This document shows positions 8,615 through 18,180 of a stretch of 64,000 nucleotides of DNA, in pieces. The first letter of the stretch is position 1. Each line of letters begins with the position of its first letter. The stretch is from Guyparkeria sp. SCN-R1 (GTDB lineage: Bacteria; Pseudomonadota; Gammaproteobacteria; Halothiobacillales; Halothiobacillaceae): assembly GCF_003932495.1 (NCBI RefSeq), contig NZ_QZMT01000010.1, forward strand, positions 1 through 64,000, in the 5' to 3' direction. Under the pieces are notes generated by a model, which worked only from the letters and a program-made list of their open reading frames with translations, searched no databases and had not been told where the DNA came from. The position numbers and the translations under genes are program-made.

Positions 8615-9409
8615 TTGCTTTTGGGTGAATCGCCGCCACACGTAGCGCCAAAATCGCCGCCGCCTGGCCATTTCGAGACCGTCGCCACCGAGTACGCCCG
8701 TCACCGCCCCACCTACCCGGAGGCATTGATCGAGTGGCTGGTGGGCAACTCGCCGGGTCGCGGCCTGGCCTGGGATTGTGGAACCGGCAATGGGCAGGTC
8801 GCGCGGTCGCTTGCCCCGCACATCGAGCAGGTGATCGCCACAGATCTCAGTGCCGCCCAACTGGCACAGGCCTCACCGCTCGCCGGGGTAACCTTCCGTC
8901 AGGCTCGCGCGGAGAACTCGGGGCTTGAACCGGCAAGCGTCGACCTGGTGGTGGTCGCCCAGGCATTGCACTGGTTTGACATCGATGCCTTTAATCGCGA
9001 AGCCAGCCGCGTGCTTCGCCCTGGTGGCCTCATGGCGCAGTGGTGCTACGGGCTGATGAAAACCGGCGTCACACCGATCGACGCCGAGGTCACCGCGTTC
9101 TACAAGAACATCGTCGGTCCATACTGGCCGGCTGAACGTCGCCACGTCGAAAACGGCTACCGTGACCTACCCTTCCCGTTTCAACGCATCCCGGCCAGGG
9201 CATTCTCGATGACCGCGGAATGGACACTGACGGACGTGATCGGCTACCTGCGGAGCTGGTCGGCCACGGCACGTCATATCCAAATGACCGGTGTCGATCC
9301 CGTCCCCGACCTGACCGATCGGCTCGTCCGTCTCTGGGGCGACTCTGAACGCACAAGACACGTGGAGTGGCCGCTCATGCTACGCGTCGGGCGAGCCAAC
9401 TGTTTTTAG
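8615..9409 (+). CDS. class I SAM-dependent methyltransferase
   Basis: The product is about 264 aa. SAM-binding motif I is LAWDCGTGNGQVA (residues about 51-63), followed by VIATDLSAAQLAQA (motif II acidic Asp) and LDLVVVAQALHWFD-type motif III/IV, typical of Methyltransf_11 proteins of the YcgJ/Tam-like group. The acceptor is unknown. The start is uncertain: there is no ATG, and two TTG codons at 8615 and 8621 follow GGAGAG; the second has the better spacing. It is divergent from the DUF2173 operon. Confidence 0.85.
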   Translation: MLLGESPPHVAPKSPPPGHFETVATEYARHRPTYPEALIEWLVGNSPGRGLAWDCGTGNGQVARSLAPHIEQVIATDLSAAQLAQASPLAGVTFRQARAENSGLEPASVDLVVVAQALHWFDIDAFNREASRVLRPGGLMAQWCYGLMKTGVTPIDAEVTAFYKNIVGPYWPAERRHVENGYRDLPFPFQRIPARAFSMTAEWTLTDVIGYLRSWSATARHIQMTGVDPVPDLTDRLVRLWGDSERTRHVEWPLMLRVGRANCF

Positions 9410-9441
9410 GGGATCCGCGGTATATCGCCAACACTCCGAGC

Positions 9442-10167
9442 TCAACGCGTGGACAGGATTGCCCGCAGTCGGGCCGCATCCCGCGGTGCCTGCGCCTCGG
9501 CATCGTTGTCGAAATAGGCATAGACATCCCGACCGTCGTCCAGCGCCCCCTGGAAACGCTGAGCCAACGACCGCAACTGCGCGTCGCTGTACCCACCCCG
9601 ATACGGTCCATCTGTCCCGTGCCAGCGCAAGTAGACGAAATCCGCGGTCTCGATGAACGGGCTGGTCTCCCCGTCGAGATCGAACAGGCAAAACGCGGCC
9701 CCGTGCGTGGCCAACAGGTCGGTCACCGACGCATTCCACCAACTGGGATCGCGAAACTCGAAGGCGTAGCGATACCCACCGGGCAGTGCGTCGAGGAAGG
9801 CGGACAACCGCTCGACGTTGACGTGCCAGCGTGGCGGCAACTGGAACAGGATTGGTCCCAGCCGGTCGCCAAGCCGATCGATGCGCTCGAAGAACGTGGC
9901 GATGATGGATTGCGCATCCTTGAGCTTCTTCAGATGGGTGATGTAGCGGCTGGCCTTCACCGCGAAGCGAAAATCAGGGGGAACGGCATCCCGCCAGGCA
10001 CCCAGCGTTTCGGGGCTGGGCAAGCGGTAGAAGGTGGCGTTGATCTCGACGCTGGAGAAGTGCCGGGCATAGAACGACAACCAGTCGGCCGGTGGCATTC
10101 CGGACGGGTAAAACGCCTCTCGCCAATGGGGGTAATTCCAACCGGAGGTGCCGATATAAAGCGCCAC
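9442..10167 (-). CDS. DUF72 family protein (YecE-like)
   Basis: I start at the GTG at 10167 because a perfect AGGAGG lies 6 bases upstream; this gives 241 aa beginning VALYIGTSGWNYPHW. The protein has the DUF72 TIM-barrel marks: GTSGW near the N-terminus, YARHFSSVEINATFYRLP, FAVKASRYITHLKKL, LGPILFQLPPRW, YAFEFRDPSWW and a YAYFDNDAEAQAPRDA end. The family is widespread and uncharacterised, with a putative metal or nucleic-acid-related role. It is cytoplasmic and apparently monocistronic. Confidence 0.92.
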   Translation of the reverse strand: MALYIGTSGWNYPHWREAFYPSGMPPADWLSFYARHFSSVEINATFYRLPSPETLGAWRDAVPPDFRFAVKASRYITHLKKLKDAQSIIATFFERIDRLGDRLGPILFQLPPRWHVNVERLSAFLDALPGGYRYAFEFRDPSWWNASVTDLLATHGAAFCLFDLDGETSPFIETADFVYLRWHGTDGPYRGGYSDAQLRSLAQRFQGALDDGRDVYAYFDNDAEAQAPRDAARLRAILSTR

Positions 10168-10258
10168 GCCTGGCCTCCTCGAGATCAAGACAACCGAGGT
10201 TAGACGATCGGTTCATTGGCTCAAATGAAACCGTGCTTTGAACAGACGATCCGGCCAA

Positions 10259-10295
10259 GAAAAACGCCCCATCCCCGGAACCGGGAATGAGGCGT
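10259..10295 (-). terminator. Rho-independent terminator of the diguanylate cyclase gene
   Basis: On the minus strand a stem built from ACGCC...GGCGT with an inner CCCCGG/CCGGGA pairing is followed by TTTTTCTTGG. It lies 24 bases after the stop of the GGDEF gene. Confidence 0.8.
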
Positions 10296-10318
10296 GGTTC
10301 AGTTCGTCGCGGAGGCAA

Positions 10319-11698
10319 TCAGCTCGCGAGTGCCTGGCCGGCCCCCTCGGCAATCACCCGATCACGTCCTCCCGACTTGGCGGCATACAGGCGAGAATCG
10401 GCCAGCTTCATGAGCGGCTCGGCGCTGGTCACGCGATCGTCGGCGGTGCACGCAACCCCAATGCTGGCCGTAACCGACAGCGTATGTCCGGCAATATCGA
10501 CCTGGCTGTGTGCCAGCGCAAAGCGGATCCTCTCGGCCACTTCCTGACTGTCCTCGATATCCGAACCGGGCAGGATGGCAATGAACTCCTCGCCACCATA
10601 GCGCATCACCACATCGCCCTTGCGCAGCATGTCGCGAATCACACTTGCGGCCCGGACCAGCACCTTGTCGCCGGCCAGGTGCCCGTAGGTGTCGTTGAGA
10701 CGCTTGAAATGATCCAGGTCGACAATGATCAACGACATCGGCGTCTGATTGCGCTGGATACGGGCCAGTTCCTCCTCGAGTCGCTTCATGCCGAAGCGGC
10801 GGTTGTACAGGCCGGTCAACGGATCCAGCGCCGCGACCCGTTGCAGGTCGTCGTGTAGCAACGCGTTGTTCAGCGCGAGACCCAATCCCTGGATCATCAG
10901 CGGCAACAGGCGTGTGGTCTTGTCGCTGAAGGGAGAGGCTGCTGCCAGCACCACCCAGCCGAGCAGCAGGCCATGGTGCTTGATCGGCAAGAGCAGCACG
11001 TCGCTGGGGGTGAAGTGCGAGAGCACCGCATCGACCTTGACCTCGGCCGGCAGATCGTAGCGTCGAATCACGGCCTGCTCGTGAGCCGCCTGCAAGGCCG
11101 GGCTCTTGAGGATCGCCTCGGGCTCGATCAGCCCGGTGGAGGCAGGGATGGTCCACTCGCCCTGCTTTTCCAGGATGATGGCGCCGCCATCGGCCTCGGA
11201 ATGCTCGATCAACAACGACAAGGCCTGCTCGCTGAGATCGTGCAGGTCGAGCTGGCTCGAGAGGGTGTTGTTGAAGTTCTGGATGCGTTCCTCGACGCGA
11301 TGGGCCGCGTGAAGCGCCTGCAACAGGGCGTTGTAACTGTCGGCCACGTCACCGAGCTCATCCTCGGCCTGCTCCTTGAGCTGGCAGACTGCCGGATCGC
11401 ATTCCGACCAGTCCCCGGAATAGGTGGCCTGGTCCATTGCCGAGCGCACCTGCCGCATACGGCTGGTCAGCCGGCGCAGGCGCGGACGGACGATGCGACT
11501 GGCCAGCGCGAAGTTCAGCCCACCCACGATCAGGCCCGCGGCCAAGGTGGTGACGATGAAGCTCGGTGACAGGGCCAGATCGGCCGACACCCCCAGCTCC
11601 ATGGCCACGAGCGGGAAGATGGCTCCGGTGAGGACCCCCAGGAAAACCATGCCCCAGGCCAACGCTCGAAATACGTGCTTCGATCGGTAGAAACTCAT
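10319..11698 (-). CDS. membrane diguanylate cyclase (GAF-like plus GGDEF)
   Basis: The 459-aa product starts at 11698. It has two N-terminal membrane segments (residues about 13-35 and 42-62), then a HAMP-like helical linker, a GAF-like sensor (about 135-285) and a C-terminal GGDEF domain. The active site is intact (GGEEF, residues 368-372), and an RxxD inhibitory site (RKGD, 359-362) sits at the right distance for product feedback. It should make cyclic di-GMP from two GTP in response to a cytoplasmic or membrane signal. It is monocistronic, ending in its own terminator. Confidence 0.93.
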   Translation of the reverse strand: MSFYRSKHVFRALAWGMVFLGVLTGAIFPLVAMELGVSADLALSPSFIVTTLAAGLIVGGLNFALASRIVRPRLRRLTSRMRQVRSAMDQATYSGDWSECDPAVCQLKEQAEDELGDVADSYNALLQALHAAHRVEERIQNFNNTLSSQLDLHDLSEQALSLLIEHSEADGGAIILEKQGEWTIPASTGLIEPEAILKSPALQAAHEQAVIRRYDLPAEVKVDAVLSHFTPSDVLLLPIKHHGLLLGWVVLAAASPFSDKTTRLLPLMIQGLGLALNNALLHDDLQRVAALDPLTGLYNRRFGMKRLEEELARIQRNQTPMSLIIVDLDHFKRLNDTYGHLAGDKVLVRAASVIRDMLRKGDVVMRYGGEEFIAILPGSDIEDSQEVAERIRFALAHSQVDIAGHTLSVTASIGVACTADDRVTSAEPLMKLADSRLYAAKSGGRDRVIAEGAGQALAS

Positions 11699-11916
11699 CC
11701 CTGTTTCCCTCGTTATATTCGATTCGGCGCGGAACATTAGCATGCCATGATGGATTAATAACCCTCTGGTCTGTACGGGAATTACACCGCCAAACGATCA
11801 GCCCCGCCCCACCGATTCACGGGGTGGTCTACCCTTGCCGGCATCCGAATCGAAGCATCAACCGACAGCGCAATCCGTCATTCGACACGCATAATCCACC
11901 ACACCGAGGTAATCGC

Positions 11917-12516
11917 ATGAGCAAGGTTCTCGTTCTCTACTACTCCATGTACGGCCACATCGAGACCATGACGCAGGCGGTGGCCAACGGCGCCGCCGAG
12001 ATCGACGGCACCGACGTCACCATCAAGCGCGTGCCGGAACTCATGGACGAGGAGACGGCAAAGAAGGCCGGGGCCAAGCTCGACCAGTTCGCCCCGATTG
12101 CCAGTCCGAAAGAGCTGGGTGACTACGATGCCGTGATCATCGGCACGCCGACGCGCTTCGGCAACATGGCCGCGCAGATGCGCAACTTCCTCGACCAGAC
12201 CGGCAGTCTTTGGGCGGAAGGAAAGCTGATCGGCAAGGTCGGCAGTGTGTTCACCTCGACCGGCACTGGCGCGGGCAACGAGACCACCATCACCTCCACC
12301 TGGAACACGCTGGCCCATCTGGGGATGGTGATCGTCGGCACGCCCTACGGCATCCCCGAGATGTTCGACATCTCCGAGCCGCGCGGTGGCGGCCCCTACG
12401 GCGCCGGTACGCTGGCAGCCGGCGACGGCAGCCGTCAGCCCAGCGAGATGGAGCTGACCATTGCCCGCTATCAGGGCCGGCATGTCGCAGAGATTACTAA
12501 GAAACTGGCAGGCTAG
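11917..12516 (+). CDS. wrbA: NAD(P)H:quinone oxidoreductase, WrbA type
   Basis: The 199-aa length is right for WrbA. It starts at 11917 after GAGGTAATCGC. FMN-binding features are [21 protein letters not shown] at the phosphate loop, [26 protein letters not shown], and the [11 protein letters not shown] and [31 protein letters not shown] stretches diagnostic of WrbA rather than simple flavodoxins. It performs two-electron reduction of quinones to limit redox cycling, as a cytoplasmic tetramer. It stands alone. Confidence 0.95.
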   Translation: MSKVLVLYYSMYGHIETMTQAVANGAAEIDGTDVTIKRVPELMDEETAKKAGAKLDQFAPIASPKELGDYDAVIIGTPTRFGNMAAQMRNFLDQTGSLWAEGKLIGKVGSVFTSTGTGAGNETTITSTWNTLAHLGMVIVGTPYGIPEMFDISEPRGGGPYGAGTLAAGDGSRQPSEMELTIARYQGRHVAEITKKLAG

Positions 12517-12528
12517 CTCCCCGGCCGA

Positions 12529-13290
12529 TCAGGCAGACGTGCGAACGAAACGGCTGAGGTGGAACGCGCAAAGCTTCACTTCTTCCGGCGACAATTGACC
12601 GGCACTGTTGCCGATGAACGCCGGCAGGGCCTTGGGGTTCAACACCCAGACATCACTCCGCTTCGCCTCAGCGGTCGGCTCGATATACCAACCGGGAAAG
12701 ACCACGACCGGACGAATGGGGAACCGTCGCCCGGTCGACTCTTCAAGCACACCGGTCAACCAATGTTTCGCGGCTCTTACCTGAATGATGGGCGCATCCG
12801 TTGCGGGTGCGCCTTTCTTTTTGATGGTCGAGCCGTCGAACAGCAGCCGTGCCTCGCCCCGATCCGGCTTGGACCAGGTCTTGGTTTCGATCACATAGAT
12901 GCCACTAAGATGGATGACCACGTGATCGAGGTTGAAATTCGGCCCCGGAATGTCATGGAACACGCGAGCGCCGGACTCGCGTAGCGACTCAAGGAACTGG
13001 CCGACGGCCCGCTCACCATCTAGTCCCTGCCTCATCCGACCTGCCTTCTTAAGAGCCCGCCGAATCTTCCAAACAGCAACACCAACGCCTAGGACCGCAA
13101 TCGCCGTGGCTACCCCAGGGGCTGGGGGTATGTCGCGCAACTCACGCCACCATTCATGAGCTGCGAAAAGAACGAGAAATAAAGCGGCTGCGAAATATAC
13201 AAGTGCCTCATCCCACAGCACGTCCTGGATTTGTCGTTCCAACGACTGACCCGGATTGTGCAGAGGCTTGTCCTTGATAGGTGATCTCAT
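12529..13290 (-). CDS. NERD domain membrane protein
   Basis: Start at 13290 (AAAGGAACCC then ATG), giving 253 aa. Two membrane segments lie near residues 30-70, followed by a basic stretch (KIRRALKKAGRMRQGLDGERAVGQFL) and a NERD nuclease-related domain. The latter shows the core FNLDHVVIHLSGIYVIETKTWSKPD, the usual D...E-x-K arrangement of the restriction-endonuclease-like fold. Family members are suspected nucleases, but none is assigned a clear role. A second, different NERD protein lies at 40063-40836. Confidence 0.85.
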   Translation of the reverse strand: MRSPIKDKPLHNPGQSLERQIQDVLWDEALVYFAAALFLVLFAAHEWWRELRDIPPAPGVATAIAVLGVGVAVWKIRRALKKAGRMRQGLDGERAVGQFLESLRESGARVFHDIPGPNFNLDHVVIHLSGIYVIETKTWSKPDRGEARLLFDGSTIKKKGAPATDAPIIQVRAAKHWLTGVLEESTGRRFPIRPVVVFPGWYIEPTAEAKRSDVWVLNPKALPAFIGNSAGQLSPEEVKLCAFHLSRFVRTSA

Positions 13291-13492
13291 GGGTTCCTTT
13301 ACCACCTCTGAAAAAACGAAAGATCGGGAAACGGCTGGGAATCCGCCATTGCAGCATATCGCAATCAAAAAGGCCTGCCGGCGATACCACCACGTGGCCA
13401 GTGAGCTCCCCTCACGGCAACGATCGACCTTCGGGTCGATCTGGCCTTTAATGACATGACCGGCAACGCCACGACGTTGATCAGGAGACACC

Positions 13493-14620
13493 GTGTCGCA
13501 TCTCGCACCGACGAAGCTATCCGCTGAATTGCCGCTACTGTTCGGCGGGGACGTGATGCTCGGGCGCGGTATCGACCAGATCATGGCTTCGCCCTCCGAC
13601 CCCGTGCTCTACGAGGACTACGTCCGGGACGCGCGCGAGTATGTCCGGCTGGCCGAGCGGGCCAATGGCCCCGTGGCGCGAGATGCCGATGCCGATTATG
13701 TCTGGGGGGCGGCACTCGGCACGCTTGCCGACCCGTCCCGACGGCGCATCCTCAACCTCGAGACCGCGATCACCACCAGCGACACGCCATGGCCGGGCAA
13801 GGGCATCCACTACCGCATGCAACCGGCCAATATCGGCTGCCTGACGGCCATCGCGCCTGACTGCCTGGTGCTGGGCAACAACCACGTGCTCGACTGGGGA
13901 CGTACGGGGCTGATCGAAACCATCGAGACCCTCGAGGCCGCCGGCATCCCGTTCGTCGGCGCCGGTCGGGACCGGCACGAAGCCGAGCGCCCGGCCATCC
14001 TGCCCGGGGCGGGAGGTAACCGGCTGCTGGTATTCGCCGCCGGGCACGGCGACAGCGGCATCCCGGCCGACTGGGCGGCCAACGAGTCGAGTGCCGGCGT
14101 TCACTACCTGCCCGACCTCGACGAGACAGCCGTCGACCGGCTGGGCGAGCTCATCGACTCCCATCGCCAACCGGGTGACACGGTGGTGTTTTCGATCCAC
14201 TGGGGCAGCAACTGGGGCTACCAGATCCCCAAGACGCACCGGCGGTTTGCCCATGCATTGGTCGACGAGGCGAACGTCGACCTGGTCCACGGCCACTCCT
14301 CGCACCACCCGCGTGCGTTCGAAGTACACCACGATCGCCTGATCCTTTACGGCTGCGGCGATCTGATCAATGACTACGAGGGCATCGGCGAGACCACCCC
14401 GTATCGATCCGATCTGGCCCTGCTCTATCGGCCGACCCTGTGCCGGGGGCGCCTGCAGCGCCTCGAACTCGATCCGTTCGTGATCCGCCAGTTGCAGTTG
14501 CAGGCCTGCTCACCACCGGAGCGGGACTGGCTGCTGGGCGTGATCGACCGGCAGGCGCAACGCTTTGGTGCGCGGGTCACCGATACCGGCAACACCCTCT
14601 CCTGCCGCTGGAGCGACTAG
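13493..14620 (+). CDS. CapA family protein (poly-gamma-glutamate capsule type, metallophosphatase-like)
   Basis: The product is 375 aa with a GTG start after AGGAGA. It follows the PGA_cap pattern: LLFGGDVMLGRGIDQI at the start, LNLETAITTSDTPWPGKGIHYRM, LGNNHVLDWGRTGLIETIETLEAAGIPFVGAG, VFSIHWGSNWGY, and VHGHSSHHPRAFEVHHDRLILYGCGDLINDYEG. These Asp/His/Asn motifs match the calcineurin-like metal site. It has no signal peptide, unlike capsule-bound CapA, and no cap genes nearby, so a stand-alone cytoplasmic phosphoesterase is as likely as capsule work. Its end overlaps the convergent nrdJ by 4 bases. Confidence 0.9.
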   Translation: MSHLAPTKLSAELPLLFGGDVMLGRGIDQIMASPSDPVLYEDYVRDAREYVRLAERANGPVARDADADYVWGAALGTLADPSRRRILNLETAITTSDTPWPGKGIHYRMQPANIGCLTAIAPDCLVLGNNHVLDWGRTGLIETIETLEAAGIPFVGAGRDRHEAERPAILPGAGGNRLLVFAAGHGDSGIPADWAANESSAGVHYLPDLDETAVDRLGELIDSHRQPGDTVVFSIHWGSNWGYQIPKTHRRFAHALVDEANVDLVHGHSSHHPRAFEVHHDRLILYGCGDLINDYEGIGETTPYRSDLALLYRPTLCRGRLQRLELDPFVIRQLQLQACSPPERDWLLGVIDRQAQRFGARVTDTGNTLSCRWSD

Positions 14621-16425
14621 TCCGACTCGCGATCAATCCCGCAGCACGGCGTGGCCGTGTCGACGTCCTGCAGGATCGCGCCGGTGATCGGGTTGGGACG
14701 GTAGGTGGTGCAACCTTTAAGCCCCAGTTCGAAGGCTCGCTGGTAGATGGCCTCGAAATCGGTGAACGGCATCGATTCCGGAACATTGATGGTCTTGGAG
14801 ATCGCGCTGTCGACATACGGCTGCAACGCGGCCTGCATCGCCAGATGCGCCTCGGGCAGCAGGGCCTCGGCCTCAACGAACGTGTCCGGCGCCTGGCCGT
14901 GCGGATGCCCGGCACGCCATTGCTGCCAGGCGCGGTCCTCGAGGCGAAACGACTCGCGCGTGCCGTCGCCGGTGAGCACCGAGCGGCACACCTCACGGCG
15001 AAAGATCGGCTCGACACCGGATGACACGTTTCCCGCCAGCAGGCTGATGGTGCCGGTGGGAGCGATCGCCGTCAGGTGGCTGTTGCGGATGCCATCGCGG
15101 GCAATCCCGGCGCGGATGTCGCCCGGCAGCCTGCGGACAAACGGCCGATCGAGAAAACGAGCGACCTCGAAGTACGCAAACGGCCGCTTCTCCCGCGCCA
15201 GCTCAATCGAGGCGCGATAGGCCGCGTGCGTGATCGATTGCATGATCGTGCCGGCCTGTTCCCGCGCCTCGGGACTGTCGTAATGCAGCCCCAGCATGAT
15301 CAGCGCATCGGCCAGTCCCGTGACACCCAGGCCGATCCGCCGGCTGCCGCGTGCCTGCTCGGCCTGCGCGGGCAACGGGAACGACGAGGCATCGATCACG
15401 TTGTCGAGAAAACGCACCGCCAGGCGAGCGGTCGCCTCCAGCCCGTCGTAGTCCAGCGTCGCCCGCGACGTGAACGCATCGCTCACGAAGCGCGTCAGGT
15501 TGATCGAGCCGAGATCACAAGCCCCGTAGGGCGGCAGCGGGATCTCGCCGCAGGGATTGGTGGCCGAGATACCTTCACGATCGCCCAGATTGTTCCACTG
15601 GTTGATCCGGTCGATGAACAGCACACCCGGCTCGGCGTGATCGTAGGTCGCCCGCATGATGTGCTCCCAGAGCTCGCGGGCGCGCACCCGGCGGAGCACC
15701 CGGCAGACGACCGGCTCGTCGAACCCGGGCCAATCGCGCCGAACCGTTTCGCCCGTGCCCTCCCCGCTCGTACCCTCCAGCGCGGCGGCCGGGAAGACCA
15801 GCGGCCAATCCGCATCGGCGTGTACCGCGGCCATGAAGGCATCGCTGACCAGCACCGAGCAGTTGAAATGCGTCAGTTCCCCGGAACGATGCTTGGCATC
15901 GACAAACGATTCGATATCCGGGTGATCGACCCGCAGGGTGGCCATCATCGCCCCGCGCCGGGCGCCGGTGGAGAGAATGGTGGCGCACATGCTGTCCCAG
16001 ATACGCATGAACGAGACCGGTCCCGAGGCGATCGTGCCGGCGTGCCGCGCCGCCGTGCCGGCCGGGCGCAGGGTGGAGAAGTCGTAGCCGACGCCGCCGC
16101 CCTGCTGCATGGTGATCGCGCCTTCCTTGAGCGCCTCGAAGATCCCGTCCATGGAGTCCTCGATCGGGCCCATGACAAAGCAGTTGAATAGCGTCACCTG
16201 GCGATTGGTGCCGGCCCCGGCGAGGATGCGGCCGCCCGGCAGGAATCGAAAATCAGCCAGCAGATCGGCAAACCGCCGCTCCCAGACCGCGGGCTCGGCT
16301 TCGACCGTCGCCAGCGCCCGTGCCACGCGTTGCCACGTGGCCTCGATGCCCGGCTCGTCGGCATAGCGATAACGGGTCGCCCAGATGTGCCGAGCGATGT
16401 CGGTGTCGAAGACCTGCGCCGTCAT
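14617..16425 (-). CDS. nrdJ: adenosylcobalamin-dependent (class II) ribonucleotide reductase
   Basis: The 602-aa product is a short class II NrdJ that makes deoxyribonucleotides using adenosylcobalamin. Visible are the redox cysteine in TLFNCFVMG (Cys82), the catalytic NPCGE loop with the thiyl-radical Cys292, YGACDLGSINL, GVTGLADALIMLGL, TAIAPTGTISLLAGNVSSGVEPIF and SMPFTDFEAIYQRAFELGLKGCTTYR. A C-terminal Cys-Cys pair (ATPCCGID) likely reduces the active site. It is the last gene of a three-gene unit with a hydrolase 7 bases upstream and a phosphoribosyltransferase before that. No cobalamin riboswitch is evident in front of it, since no space is left. Confidence 0.95.
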   Translation of the reverse strand: MTAQVFDTDIARHIWATRYRYADEPGIEATWQRVARALATVEAEPAVWERRFADLLADFRFLPGGRILAGAGTNRQVTLFNCFVMGPIEDSMDGIFEALKEGAITMQQGGGVGYDFSTLRPAGTAARHAGTIASGPVSFMRIWDSMCATILSTGARRGAMMATLRVDHPDIESFVDAKHRSGELTHFNCSVLVSDAFMAAVHADADWPLVFPAAALEGTSGEGTGETVRRDWPGFDEPVVCRVLRRVRARELWEHIMRATYDHAEPGVLFIDRINQWNNLGDREGISATNPCGEIPLPPYGACDLGSINLTRFVSDAFTSRATLDYDGLEATARLAVRFLDNVIDASSFPLPAQAEQARGSRRIGLGVTGLADALIMLGLHYDSPEAREQAGTIMQSITHAAYRASIELAREKRPFAYFEVARFLDRPFVRRLPGDIRAGIARDGIRNSHLTAIAPTGTISLLAGNVSSGVEPIFRREVCRSVLTGDGTRESFRLEDRAWQQWRAGHPHGQAPDTFVEAEALLPEAHLAMQAALQPYVDSAISKTINVPESMPFTDFEAIYQRAFELGLKGCTTYRPNPITGAILQDVDTATPCCGIDRESD

Positions 16426-16432
16426 GGGTTAC

Positions 16433-17080
16433 CTAGGCCGGGATCAGCCAGCGTGTGAACCACTCGGCCGCCAGCCGCGCGGCCTGGAACAAGGTGCCCG
16501 GCTCCTCGAACAGGTGCGTGGCCCCCGGCACAATGGCTAGTTCGGTGGTCGCCTGCATGCGATCGCGGGCCATCTGGTTGAGTTCGATCACCTGGGTATC
16601 CGCCCCACCGACAATCAGCAGGGTCGGAGCGACCACGCGAGGCAGTGCCTCGCCTGCCAGATCCGGTCGACCGCCCCGCGAGACCACCGCCCGAATCGAG
16701 TCGGGCAGCTGCGCGGCGGCCTTCAACGCGGCGGCCGCCCCGGTGCTGGCACCAAAATACCCCTGCGGCAGCTCGGCCAGCTCGGGTTGTTCGGCCACCC
16801 ACGCGGATGCCTGCGCAAGCCGGTCGGCCAGCCGATCGATGTCGAAGCGATTCTCGTAGACCTCATCCTCTGACTCGCTCAGCAGATCGAACAGCAGCGT
16901 GGCCAGTCCCACCTCGCGCAGCTGGCGTGCGACGAACTGATTGCGCGAGCTGTGTCGGCTACTGCCGCTGCCATGGGCGAACAACACCAACCCTCGAGGC
17001 TTGGCCGGCAACCCGAGTATGCCCTCATGAATCGCCCCGCCGAGCCGCATCTCGACGTTCTGTTCCGTATCAGCGTTCAT
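16433..17080 (-). CDS. alpha/beta hydrolase (dienelactone-hydrolase-like)
   Basis: The product is 215 aa. It has the oxyanion region LVLFAHGSGSSRHSSRN, nucleophile elbow GASTGA (Ser112), acidic residue in LIVGGADTQV and His in PGATHLFEEPG, so the Ser-Asp-His triad is complete. This subgroup is often encoded next to or fused with phosphoribosyltransferases, as here: it overlaps the upstream PRTase gene by 11 bases. The substrate is unknown. Confidence 0.9.
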   Translation of the reverse strand: MNADTEQNVEMRLGGAIHEGILGLPAKPRGLVLFAHGSGSSRHSSRNQFVARQLREVGLATLLFDLLSESEDEVYENRFDIDRLADRLAQASAWVAEQPELAELPQGYFGASTGAAAALKAAAQLPDSIRAVVSRGGRPDLAGEALPRVVAPTLLIVGGADTQVIELNQMARDRMQATTELAIVPGATHLFEEPGTLFQAARLAAEWFTRWLIPA

Positions 17081-17720
17081 TGCCCACCTCCCGGCCGGTG
17101 GCCTCCTGCAGCATGGCGATGACCTCGTGGTCAGTCACCTGCGGGAAACTGTCGTAGTAGGCGCCGACCGCCCCCAGGTACTGATCGGTGATGTCCAGCG
17201 CCACCAACTCGTCGGCCTCCCGTTCCAGTTGCGCGGCCGTCGAGGCCGGGACCACCGGGATGGCGACCACCACCCGGGCCGGCTCGCGCGCGTCGGCATC
17301 GCGAATGGCCGCTCGCATCGTCAGCCCGGTGGCAATCCCGTCATCCACGATGATGGCAAGTTTGCCGGTGACCGACGGCGCATCCGCCCGCCCGTAAAGC
17401 GCCCGGCGCCGGGAGGCCTCCACCCGCTCGCGCGATTCGGCGTCCGCGAGCCAGTTCGGATCGATGGCAGCCTCCTCGCGCGGGTTGCAGACCCGCGCGC
17501 CCTGCTCGGGCACAGCGCAGATGGCGTATTCCGGTTGCATCGGGTGACCGATCTTGCGCGGAATCAACACGTCCAACGGCATATCCAGATAGCGCGCCAC
17601 TTCCAGGCCGAGGGATACCCCGCCCCGGGGGAGCGCGTAGACCACACCGGGCTGGCCCCGGAAGCGTTCCAGGGCCTCGGCCAACTGGCGGCCGGCCTCA
17701 CGTCGATCGGCGAATCGCAT
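17070..17720 (-). CDS. phosphoribosyltransferase family protein
   Basis: Start at 17720 with GGGAGGG 5 bases upstream, giving 216 aa. The type I PRTase features are YALPRGGVSLGLEVARYLDMPLDVLIPRKIG near the N-terminus and the PRPP loop AIIVDDGIATGLTMRAAI in the middle, followed by VVVAIPVVPASTAAQLEREADELVAL. This group is annotated as a putative phosphoribosyltransferase and frequently pairs with an alpha/beta hydrolase; here they overlap. Genomic linkage with nrdJ suggests nucleotide salvage or supply, which is inference. Confidence 0.9.
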   Translation of the reverse strand: MRFADRREAGRQLAEALERFRGQPGVVYALPRGGVSLGLEVARYLDMPLDVLIPRKIGHPMQPEYAICAVPEQGARVCNPREEAAIDPNWLADAESRERVEASRRRALYGRADAPSVTGKLAIIVDDGIATGLTMRAAIRDADAREPARVVVAIPVVPASTAAQLEREADELVALDITDQYLGAVGAYYDSFPQVTDHEVIAMLQEATGREVGNER

Positions 17721-18180
17721 GACACCCTCCCAAGACATCCTGCGTGGAGGACCCACTCACCGGGTCTGACATGACTATAGCCATTCAGCAGAAGAACGCT
17801 GTTTTTTAATGGGGATTTTTATCGGCCAAACAGTAGGTTGCGAACGATAACAGGGTGATTGGCTGTGCTATGTTTTATGGTGGAACGCCGGTTAGTTAGT
17901 CGCGCCACACTTACCCCAACGTCGTTAGTCGAGGTCTTATCGATTAGGGGAGCCATTGTGGCCAGCCGCGTTCCGGGACATCCACGTCAGTGGGTGATCA
18001 GCAATACGGGGAACCAACCGAGCGCGTCATTGCAGATGCCCGCTCGGCGTTCCCCGATCGGGCCGTCTGAGAAAGTCGCGTGTCGCTGCATCCCGGATAC
18101 CAACGCTATTCCGAGTAATGAGTTGGCCCGCGGGTTTACCGCGGCCCAGGCCTTCAACCCGAACAAGGAGGAGAAGCGCC
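17721..18180. other. intergenic region between divergent operons
   Basis: This stretch has no convincing coding sequence; an open frame from 17859 runs into the Spy-like gene in another frame and has no family character. 17790-17900 is AT-richer with T- and A-tracts and probably holds promoters for both sides. I could not assign a -35/-10 pair. Confidence 0.4.
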
